DNA of 64,000 nucleotides from Facklamia sp. 7083-14-GEN3 (lineage in GTDB: Bacteria > Bacillota > Bacilli > Lactobacillales > Aerococcaceae), in contig NZ_JANSGD010000001.1 of assembly GCF_024742075.1 (NCBI RefSeq), positions 124,001 through 188,000 on the forward strand, in the 5' to 3' direction. Below the pieces are notes generated by a model. That model ran no database searches and was not told the origin of the DNA. It was given only the letters and a program-made list of their open reading frames with translations. A program made the translations under genes and the position numbers. Below are positions 35,123 to 44,400 of this stretch, one piece after another (the first letter of the stretch is position 1; each line of letters starts with the position of its first letter).

Positions 35123-35302
35123 ATGACTTTAAAACAAAAAGCGAACATTCTTTCACTAATAGCAATTTTTCTATGCATACTTTCTATCTTAAAAATGATG
35201 GGTATTAAGAATATCGTTGCCGAAGAATACTTTTTATTATCAGCGGGATGCTTTCTAGCTTATATAGGAAGCAAATTAGATCAAGATAGTAAAATAAAAT
35301 GA
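35123..35302 (+). CDS. Small two-helix membrane protein
   Basis: 59 aa from ATG 35123 to TGA 35302, preceded by TTGGAGG 6 bases upstream. Predicted helices at about 9-25 (LSLIAIFLCILSILKM) and 36-50 (EYFLLSAGCFLAYIG), with a short charged tail. Not recognised. Isolated by about 135 bases on the left and 400 on the right. Confidence 0.6.
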   Translation: MTLKQKANILSLIAIFLCILSILKMMGIKNIVAEEYFLLSAGCFLAYIGSKLDQDSKIK

Positions 35303-35708
35303 GACGATAAAAAATTTTAAAAAATCTAAGCGTGGGTATTCATTTTTAAATGGGATAGTATGTATAACTATTTATGAACTCACAATTTATCAACAAACAT
35401 CACTCTGTCAAAATTTATCAAAATTAATTAATTTTTTGATTTTTTTAATAATTCATTTACAAATATATAAAATTTATTTAAAACTCTAAAATGGTTCAAA
35501 GAATTATAAATCACTAGCTCATTTGAAAATAAAATATATTTCAGACTATTAAAGACTGGGATAGTTATGTAAATCTTGATACTAGATTAACTATTATATG
35601 AATGCAAGTTTCAAAAATCATTATTTTACTATGCTTGTTTTAAAAATTAGGGTATAATATAATTAATTATAAAAATGAGGAATTGTTTTAAAATTTTAGG
35701 AGGAAAAA
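35303..35708. other. AT-rich region upstream of the first adhesin gene
   Basis: 406 bases, very AT-rich. A TATAAT at 35653-35658 is the likely -10 for the adhesin; no -35 of good match stands at the right distance. No frame, repeat or hairpin of note otherwise. Confidence 0.4.
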
Positions 35709-38700
35709 ATGAAAAAGATTACCCAGATATTTCTAGCGTTAATCATTCTTATGAATTCTACGCTTACACCAATAATGACTTATGCAATGGAAGCCCCGGA
35801 TATAAATATTACTAATACAGAAGAAGTGATTAAGGATTCCATAACAACCTCTGTAACAGACCCTGACACAAGCAATTCAGGGACCACTAATGATACAAGT
35901 ATCGACGGAACAGAAAGTAGTGAAGGTGTTGGAGAAGATATACTAAATGATAGCTCTAAAGAAGCATCAAGCACTACAACCGTTGACGTGACTACAACAA
36001 CTACTAGTGAAGAAGAATTGAAACTAGAGACTTTTGATATTACTAATAATAGTTTTTTATCACAATTTGTAATAACTAATGAAAAGGGAGATAATCCTGT
36101 CTACTTAACCGCTGAAGAAGCTTTGTTTTACATAAAATTAGCAACTAGTGATTCAGCAAGTGGAACAGGTAACTTCATTGTTAAAATCAATATTCCTAAG
36201 GAGTTTGTTGATAAAAGTAGTATTGCTGCATCAAATACGAATTCTCAAACTGGAATTGCAACAATTGAGGAAGTTGCGGAAAATTATGTAATAACATATG
36301 TTTTTAACAATGTTTCAAGCGGAGCTTTAATTGAAGTTCCAATTAAGTTTAAAACAAAAAACGGTGAAACACCTAATGGTTATATATTACCTTTAGGTGC
36401 CACTATATCTGATAGCAAAGGAGATATAATTGCCGAAGATAAAATGGATGTTAAATATATAACTCAAAAGCCAAGTTTCTACAAATATGGTCTTACTAGC
36501 AGTGGATATACTTCGGGGAACGGTGTATTAATTGCTGGGATGGAAGATCCTGACAATCCTGGCTTTTTGACAAAGGATATAACTGCTTTAACACCAGTTT
36601 ATTTTAAACCAACTATAAATTACAAGTCCCCTATAGGAGCTCGTTACCATGACACTTTTATTATCCAAGACAAACTACCAGAGGGAGCTGTTTTTGACCC
36701 TAGTTTAAATCCTGGATGGACGTATGATGCATCGACAAACACGGCAGAGTTCGTTCATGTCAAAAAGGAATTAGTTGGAGGAAGAACGATTAGTTTACCT
36801 ACTTTAGCCTTACTTTTTCCAGGTGCACCCCTAAATAAAATAATAAATAACACAATGACAGTAAAAGCTACGGCATCTGATAAAAAAGATTATGAGGAGG
36901 ATCTCCTATTTTCAGATGATATGGATTTTACTCTTGGGATTTATGATATAATTAGAGGTGGAAAATCGGGCTATGAAGCAATTTTTGATACATTAAAAAC
37001 AAAGGAAAATTTTGAAGGTAAATGGAATATTAGCGTTACAAATACTAGTCAATCTGAGGGGAGAGAACTAGAAAATTTTGTAGTGCGCGATTATGATTTA
37101 GATAATCGAATGTACTATAGTAAAATTGAGCTTCCGCAAACATCAATAAATATTTTTGAAGGGTTTGTTGATGTTATTGGTGTATACAACGAAAATGGTC
37201 AAAATGTCGAAAGAACTATTGCCTCTAATGTCTCTTTGGTTGATGGTAGTAAGACTTATGACTTAGGTAGAGATGTTTTAGAAGTTATCGTTAAGACTTC
37301 GGATACGAACGCAAAATTAAAAGCTGGCCAAACACTGAGGTTTTATGTATATAGTAAGTTTCGAGATCCAGCTAAAACAAAATTAGATAGCAACATTGAG
37401 ATCTATTCAGATTTCTTTAACTTTGTTAGTATATATAGTAATTATGAGAATTCGAACGTTAATAGTGCATTGACGTCAAAAGCGTATAAGCGACTTTTTC
37501 CAGTAGATGCGAATGCTTCAATAGAAAAACGAATAAGCGGCGCAGCATCTTCTAACTATTTCGTAGATGACATGGTAACTTTTAATTTATATCTTGATAC
37601 AAATAAAATTTTGCCTGAAGAATCTATTAATTTCAGTATGGTTGATTTGCTTCCAGTAGGATTTGAATATGTCGCTAATAGTGGAGTTATAAATGTTAAT
37701 CAGACGTATTTTAGTTATGATCAGGCTCAGCCAACTGGCCAAGTAGAACCAAAAATCATTAATAACTATAAAGGGACAGGAAGAACTGCCCTAATTTGGG
37801 ATTTATTGCCTTTTAAGTCTAAAACTATTGAGACAAGTACCTTTACAAATCCTTATAGAATTTCATATAAAACTAAAATAACTAAGTATGCTAACGTTGG
37901 GACGAATGAAAATACTGCTTACCTTGCTTGGGATAGTATAGATGATGTTTCTCCAAATGTAACAAGTACTAGAAAATTATCAGAAGATATCTTTGATTTA
38001 AACAATAATGGCCGAGTGGATGATTTGATTTCAAAGTCTTCTTCTTCGATCAATTTTGTACCACCAAGAGAAGTTATAACCACTAAGTCTGTTAAAGGAA
38101 GTTTAGACCAAAGTTATACCCGTGCCCCAGGAGCTGGAAACTCTGAGTTGGGTGGTCAAGGAAGTTATGATTTAACAGTTTTCAATAATTCGAGCCAATC
38201 TTTAAACAATGTGACAGTTTTAGACATTCTTCCATATAAAGGTGATAACACGGTTGGGATTTCTGCTGATTCTGAAGTACCCGTTGCTCGTGGGTCAGAA
38301 TTCCCCGTTCAAATAACGGGTCCAGTTACTGCTCCTGCAGGTTATCAAGTTTTCTATACTACAGATACTCCAACGGCAGATGCTAAAGACTATACGCAAA
38401 ACGCTAGTTGGACGACATCACCTAGCGATTACTCAACAGTCCGCGCAATTAAGATAACTTTAGAATCAGGAAAGACCTTGGACTCTGGTGCTCGTGTTAA
38501 TTTTACTGTTCCTTTCAAGGTTCCAATGGACACAAAATTGACCTCTGGAATGCAAGCAGTGAATTCATTTGGTACAGCAGTTAATACTAATCTTGATTAT
38601 TTTGAATCAAACAATGCGCCGGTTCAAATTGTTCGTTACCAAGTCAATGGAAACTTATTTGAGGATTTGAATGAAAACTCACTCAGAGAATCAGACGAAA

Positions 38701-41324
38701 CACCAATCACTAAATATAATGTAGCCTTAGTGGATGAAAATGGGAATCCCGTATTAGGAACGGATAACCAGCCAATGGTTACCCAAACAGATGATAAAGG
38801 TTATTATGAATTTGATGTGTTAAGTGGTGGTAATTACCGCGTTAAAGTAATCACCCCTAAAAATTATGCTTTAACTAAACCGAAAGCAGATCAGCCTGGA
38901 GGGTCAGCCATTATGGATGTGACCACTGGGTTAACAGATACGTTCAGTTTAAATAAAACGAATCCGATAGTAACCAAAAATGCGGGTTATATTCAAACCG
39001 CAATTATTATTTCAGGTGAGAAAACTTGGGATGATGCTAATAACCAAGACGGTATTCGCCCTGATAAAATCACTGTCAACTTATTAGCGGATGATGTTCA
39101 ATTAAAAAGTCAAGTAGTGAAACCAACAAACGGTAAGTGGACTTATTCCTTTAATGACCTACCGGTTAAGCAAGGGGATAAGAAAATTACCTATACGGTA
39201 ACAGAAGAGCCTGTTACAGGTTACAAAACTAAGATTGAAGGCTTTAACATCACCAATACCCATACCCCAGCGGTTGCCCCGATTACCGTTAAGAAGGTTT
39301 GGGATGATACGAATAACCAAGATGGTCTTCGTCCGGATGAAATAACTATTCGACTGATGAATGGAACTACGGAAGTCGCTGTTGAAAAACTAACTGAGGA
39401 CAAGGGTTGGGCACATACCTTCAAAGACATTCCAGTTAATGAAGGCGGTAAGAAGATTCAATACACAGTAACAGAAGATAAAGTTGATGAATACGAGACT
39501 AAGATTGATGGGTTCACAATCACTAATAAACATGTTCCTGCGGTAAAAGATATTGAAGGTAAGAAGGTTTGGAACGATGCCAATAACCAAGATGGCCTTC
39601 GCCCAGATAAAATCACCATCAACTTACTAGCGGATGGTAACAAAATTAAATCTCAAGAAGTGACACCAACAGGCGATAAGTGGACTTACGCTTTCAAAGA
39701 TGTTCCAGTTAAGAAAAATGGCAAAGAAATCACTTACACAGTCACAGAAGAGCCTGTTGCAGGTTACGAAACTAAGATTGAAGGATACACTATCACCAAT
39801 ACCCATACCCCAGCGGTTGCCCCGATTACCGTTAAGAAGGTTTGGGATGATACGAATAACCAAGATGGCCTTCGACCACAAGAAGTAACCGTTCGACTTA
39901 TGAATGGTGACACTGAAGTCGCTACTGAAAAACTGACTGAGGATAAAGGGTGGGAACATACCTTTAAAGACCTCCCAGTTAATGAAGACGGTAAAGAGAT
40001 TATTTATACAGTAACGGAAGATAAAGTTGATGAATATGAGACTAAGATTGATGGCTTCACAATCACCAATAAACATGTTCCTGCTGTAAAAGACATTGAA
40101 GGTGAAAAGACTTGGGACGATGCTAATAACCAAGACGGTATTCGACCAAAAGAAGTGACTGTTCGTCTTATGAATGGTGACACAGAAGTAGCTGTTCAAA
40201 AGGTGAGTGAAGCAACTGATTGGAAGTACAGCTTCAAAGATGTGCCAGTTAAGAAAGATGGCGAAGAAATTACTTACACAGTAACGGAAGATAGTGTAGA
40301 CGGATACGAAAATAAGATTGAAGGCTTTAACATCACCAATACCCATACCCCAGCGGTTGCCCCGATTACCGTTAAGAAGGTTTGGGATGATACGAATAAC
40401 CAAGATGGCCTTCGACCACAAGAAGTAACCGTTCGACTCATGAATGGTGACACTGAAGTCGCTACTGAAAAACTGACTGAGGATAAGGGGTGGGAACACA
40501 CCTTTAAAGACATCCCAGTTAATGAAGGCGGTAAAGAGATTACTTACACAGTAACGGAAGACGCCGTTGATGAATATGAGACTAAGATTGATGGCTTCAC
40601 AATCACCAATAAACATGTTCCTGCTGTAAAAGACATTGAAGGTGAAAAGACTTGGGACGATGCCAATAACCAAGACGGTATTCGACCAAAAGAAGTGATT
40701 GTTCGTCTGATGAATGGTGACACTGAAGTAGCTGTTCAAAAGGTGAGTGAAGCAACCGATTGGAAATATAGCTTCAAAGATGTGCCAGTTAAGCAAAACG
40801 GTAAAGAAATTAATTATACGGTAACGGAAGATGCTGTTGAAGGTTACGAAACAATGATTGATGGTTTCAACATCACCAACAGACATGTTCCAGGGATTGC
40901 TCGCATATCAGGTCAAAAGATCTGGGACGATGCGGAAGACCAAGATGGCATTCGTCCAGATGAAATTACCGTGCGTTTACTGGCAGACGGTGAAGAAGTT
41001 GATAAGCAAACTGTGACAGCATCCAACGACTGGACCTATACATTTGAAAACGCTCCGATGAGAAAAGATGGACAACTAATTACTTATGGAGTAAGTGAAG
41101 ATCCAGTGACTGGTTATGAAACAATGATTGATGGATACACCATTACGAATAAGTTGATTCAAAAACAGACACCTCCAGTTTCTAACGTTCCTAAGGAACC
41201 AACAGATAAGAAAAGATTACCAATTACAGGTGAAGCATCATCAAGCGTGTTAATAACTCTTGCCGGTGGAATACTTCTTACTGGAATAGGGATTATTGTT
41301 CTAAGAAAAAAACAGGGTAAATAA
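35709..41324 (+). CDS. LPxTG-anchored adhesin with eight Cna_B domains
   Basis: 1871 aa wall-anchored surface protein. Signal peptide 1-26; Ser/Thr/Asp/Glu-rich segment to about 105; a long N-terminal region of beta-sandwich type with no catalytic motif (about 110-800); a conserved-repeat domain at about 818-975 (GGQGSYDLTVFNN to APVQIVRYQVNG); an SdrD B-like domain at about 976-1098; eight Cna_B domains of 90 residues at about 1101-1816; sorting signal LPITG at 1837-1841, membrane helix and RKKQGK tail. Each Cna_B repeat keeps the Lys (KKVW), Glu (YTVTE) and Asn (ITN) needed for an internal isopeptide bond. Probably binds host or matrix surfaces (family knowledge). A homologous gene follows; no sortase is in the window. 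Confidence 0.93.
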   Translation: MKKITQIFLALIILMNSTLTPIMTYAMEAPDINITNTEEVIKDSITTSVTDPDTSNSGTTNDTSIDGTESSEGVGEDILNDSSKEASSTTTVDVTTTTTSEEELKLETFDITNNSFLSQFVITNEKGDNPVYLTAEEALFYIKLATSDSASGTGNFIVKINIPKEFVDKSSIAASNTNSQTGIATIEEVAENYVITYVFNNVSSGALIEVPIKFKTKNGETPNGYILPLGATISDSKGDIIAEDKMDVKYITQKPSFYKYGLTSSGYTSGNGVLIAGMEDPDNPGFLTKDITALTPVYFKPTINYKSPIGARYHDTFIIQDKLPEGAVFDPSLNPGWTYDASTNTAEFVHVKKELVGGRTISLPTLALLFPGAPLNKIINNTMTVKATASDKKDYEEDLLFSDDMDFTLGIYDIIRGGKSGYEAIFDTLKTKENFEGKWNISVTNTSQSEGRELENFVVRDYDLDNRMYYSKIELPQTSINIFEGFVDVIGVYNENGQNVERTIASNVSLVDGSKTYDLGRDVLEVIVKTSDTNAKLKAGQTLRFYVYSKFRDPAKTKLDSNIEIYSDFFNFVSIYSNYENSNVNSALTSKAYKRLFPVDANASIEKRISGAASSNYFVDDMVTFNLYLDTNKILPEESINFSMVDLLPVGFEYVANSGVINVNQTYFSYDQAQPTGQVEPKIINNYKGTGRTALIWDLLPFKSKTIETSTFTNPYRISYKTKITKYANVGTNENTAYLAWDSIDDVSPNVTSTRKLSEDIFDLNNNGRVDDLISKSSSSINFVPPREVITTKSVKGSLDQSYTRAPGAGNSELGGQGSYDLTVFNNSSQSLNNVTVLDILPYKGDNTVGISADSEVPVARGSEFPVQITGPVTAPAGYQVFYTTDTPTADAKDYTQNASWTTSPSDYSTVRAIKITLESGKTLDSGARVNFTVPFKVPMDTKLTSGMQAVNSFGTAVNTNLDYFESNNAPVQIVRYQVNGNLFEDLNENSLRESDETPITKYNVALVDENGNPVLGTDNQPMVTQTDDKGYYEFDVLSGGNYRVKVITPKNYALTKPKADQPGGSAIMDVTTGLTDTFSLNKTNPIVTKNAGYIQTAIIISGEKTWDDANNQDGIRPDKITVNLLADDVQLKSQVVKPTNGKWTYSFNDLPVKQGDKKITYTVTEEPVTGYKTKIEGFNITNTHTPAVAPITVKKVWDDTNNQDGLRPDEITIRLMNGTTEVAVEKLTEDKGWAHTFKDIPVNEGGKKIQYTVTEDKVDEYETKIDGFTITNKHVPAVKDIEGKKVWNDANNQDGLRPDKITINLLADGNKIKSQEVTPTGDKWTYAFKDVPVKKNGKEITYTVTEEPVAGYETKIEGYTITNTHTPAVAPITVKKVWDDTNNQDGLRPQEVTVRLMNGDTEVATEKLTEDKGWEHTFKDLPVNEDGKEIIYTVTEDKVDEYETKIDGFTITNKHVPAVKDIEGEKTWDDANNQDGIRPKEVTVRLMNGDTEVAVQKVSEATDWKYSFKDVPVKKDGEEITYTVTEDSVDGYENKIEGFNITNTHTPAVAPITVKKVWDDTNNQDGLRPQEVTVRLMNGDTEVATEKLTEDKGWEHTFKDIPVNEGGKEITYTVTEDAVDEYETKIDGFTITNKHVPAVKDIEGEKTWDDANNQDGIRPKEVIVRLMNGDTEVAVQKVSEATDWKYSFKDVPVKQNGKEINYTVTEDAVEGYETMIDGFNITNRHVPGIARISGQKIWDDAEDQDGIRPDEITVRLLADGEEVDKQTVTASNDWTYTFENAPMRKDGQLITYGVSEDPVTGYETMIDGYTITNKLIQKQTPPVSNVPKEPTDKKRLPITGEASSSVLITLAGGILLTGIGIIVLRKKQGK
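39009..41155 (+). repeat. Eight Cna_B coding repeats, 270 bp each, with 540-bp higher order
   Basis: Repeat starts are near 39009, 39282, 39552, 39825, 40095, 40365, 40635 and 40905. Two alternating types are seen: one opening ITVKKVWDDTNNQDG (39282, 39825, 40365) and one opening IEG[EK]K.W.DANNQDG (39552, 40095, 40635). The blocks from 39825 and from 40365 are nearly identical over their full 540 bp, showing recent amplification of pairs. The last unit (ISGQKIWDDAEDQDG) is distinct. Confidence 0.9.
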
Positions 41325-41337
41325 TAAGTAATTAAAA

Positions 41338-41375
41338 AAGAAAGAGCCAAGGTAGCCTTGGCTCTTTCTTTTATT
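41338..41375 (+). terminator. Terminator of the first adhesin gene
   Basis: Perfect 15-bp stem AAGAAAGAGCCAAGG / CCTTGGCTCTTTCTT with a TAG loop, followed by TTATTT. Confidence 0.9.
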
Positions 41376-41459
41376 TAGAATAAGTATATTATTTAAAACG
41401 TTTGATATATAATAAATTTGTATCAGATTATGTTTCAATTGGTTTGGAAAGGAATAAGT

Positions 41460-44400
41460 ATGAAAAAAACAATACAACATATAATAGTTTTAACCTTAAT
41501 TTTGAATAGCATTTTGAATCCAGTACTTACTCTTGCTACTGTGTTGGAAGACAATAGCAGAACTGTGGAAGAAGTTGAATTAGTGGATAGGACTTTTGAG
41601 ACATCAGTTTTAACAGATTTACCAGTAAATACTATAGAAACCTCAGAAATTGCAGAATCTAATGAGGATGCTAGTCAAGCTACAATTGAAGATTTTACGA
41701 TTGAAGAGTCATCTAATGTAACAAAGAGTGATCAATTAGAGCATGAATTGTTAGATTCATCAGACATCAAATTTCTGACACGTTTTGATTTATATAGTTT
41801 AGAAGGAGAAAATCCAACTTATCTTACAGGCGTGGAAGCAGTATTAAATGTCGGATTATCAGCTACTAGTTCTACTAATGACTTGAACAATTATACGGTT
41901 AAAATTCGACTTCAAAAAAAATATATAAATAAATCATCGATAGAGGCATCATCTTCAGAGTCTCAAACTGGTCTAGCGACTATTGAAGAAGATGCAGAAA
42001 ACTTTATAATTACTTATCTATTTAGTAATGTATCAAGTGGAACTTCTATTGATGTTCCAATAAAATTTAAAACGTTAAAGGGAGAAACTCCAAATAATTA
42101 CGTTTTGAAAGCAGTTGCCAATATATATGATTCAACTAATAGGGAGATTGGCCAAGATTCCATAAATATTAACTATATCACAAAAACTCCCTCCTCTAAT
42201 AAACAAGCTAGGGATTTGAGAGGGACTTTCACTTTTGATAGCACTAATTTATATGGTGGTAAACTCGCCCCTGATAATCCAGAATACTTGTCAAAAAATC
42301 TTAACGAATTAGTACCAGTTGATTTCAATTATCAAATTAGGAAAAATTTTAGACAGGGTGGATATAGGTATTATGATAAATTTATTATTAAAGATGTTTT
42401 ACCTAAAGAATCTGTTTTTGATAGCAATCTGAACCCTGGGTGGGTCTATGATCCTATAAGCCATACGGCAGAATATACATATGAAAATAAAATATTAATT
42501 GGAGAAAGAGATATAAACTTACCCACTATTAGATTACTCTTTCCAGGTGCAAAAATAGAAACCTATATGACAAACAAAATGAGTGTTACTGCAATTCCCT
42601 CTAATAAGCAAGAATACGAAGAAAATTTAACAGTTTCAGACGATATTAATTTCAAATTTATCGATTTTGATGAGAATGATCTCATTACTGGATATAAAGC
42701 AGGATCGTATGAGAGTATATATGATAATTTAAATTATCTAAAAAATTATGAAGGAAACTGGTACCTTGTTCTAAGAAACGAGCAGCCAGAGAATGGTAAA
42801 AACTTAGAAAATATTATTTTAAGAGATTATAAATTAGATAAAAGAATGTATTATAGTAAGATTGAATTTCCAGTTATTTCGGAAGATATTTTAAAAGGAA
42901 CAATTGATGTAATAGGAGTTTATAGCGAAAATGGACAGCGCTTTGAAAAAACTATTGCCAAGGATATTTCATTAAATCAATCAAAGCATTTATTTGAACT
43001 GGGAAAAGAAATAGATGAAGTGATTATTAAATCTTCTAATCAATTTACTAAGTTGAAGCCTCAAAAACAGATAGGCTTTTATATTTATACAAAATTTAGA
43101 AATCCAGAAGAAATTTCGTTAGAAAATGGAGAATCACCAAACTTTTCTAATTCTTTAACGATTGAAAGTAATTTCGATGGATCTCAATCAAAAAAAGTTA
43201 TTAAATCGGAAGCCTATAAAACTTTGAAAAAACTAGCTATTCGTACAGCGGTATATAAAAGTTTAAATACATCGAAAAAAAGTTATTTTGTAAATGATGA
43301 AGTATCATATCGCTTACAAGTAATACCTTATGGATTAATCCCAGAAGTAAGTTTAGACTATAATAAAATAGTTGATTTAATACCTCCTGGATTTGAGTAT
43401 ATTGAAGGAACAACTGATGTCAGACTTAATTATAATTTCAAATACGAGAAACCGTCCTTAATAAGCCAATCAGATCCAGAAATTGTATCGAATTATAAGG
43501 GGACAGGACTCACGGCGTTGATTTGGACGTTATCGCCTATAAATTTAATTAAATCAAATGCAAGACCAGGAAGCGCCTATGAGTTATATTATAAATTAAA
43601 AATATCAAAGTACTCAGAAATTGGTCGAAATATTAATACTGTTTTTTTAAGTTGGAATAATACTGATGAAGTTAGTCCCTATAAATCCAATGAGGGACAA
43701 GCAGAAGATCAGTTTGATTTAAATGAAAATGGTCGAACAGATGATTTAGTTTCTCGTGATTCAGCAGAGATTAATTATATTCCACCAAGAGAAGTTATTA
43801 CAACGAAATCAGTGAAAAAATTATCAGATAAGAATTTTGTAAGCTCTACAGGAGCCGCTAGATTAGAGGTTGGTTCTGATGGAATTTACGAAATGAAAGT
43901 ATTTAATAACACTGATCAAGATCTAAAAGAATTAATCCTTTTAGATATTCTACCTCACCCAAACGATTATACAGTCGGAATATCTTCAGACTCTAATCTA
44001 CGAGTCCCCAGAAATTCTAATTTTCCAATTCAGTTAAGAGGACCTGTATCAGTTCCTGAAGGTTATCAAGTGTTTTATACTGCAGATGTTCCGATAAATA
44101 ACGTTAAAGAATATACTCTAAATGCTAATTGGACTTCTTCACCAAGTGATTTTGAAAAAGTTCGAGCAATAAAGATTCAGTTAACTCCAGGAAATTCACT
44201 TGGTAAAGAGCAACAAGTAAGTTTTACTGTTTCTTTCAAAACACCAAAAGATGAAACTTTAAAAAATGGAGATAAAGCTGTTAATTCCTTCGGAACTGCC
44301 TTATCAAATTCCTTGGACTATTTTGAGTCTAATAATGCTACAGTTGAAATAATGCGCTATCAAATATCAGGCTATCTATTTGTAGATGATAATAGAAGCT

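Noticed and set aside
39627-40886. Long minus-strand open frame of 419 codons inside the Cna_B repeats
   Set aside because: It is a by-product of codon bias in the repeated plus-strand coding units; the same antisense frame recurs at 45417-46274 over the paralogous repeats, and neither has a ribosome site or a plausible protein.
39009-41155. Regular repeats that could be mistaken for a CRISPR array or satellite
   Set aside because: The units are 270 bp, in frame, and code for Cna_B domains; there are no short identical repeats with unique spacers.
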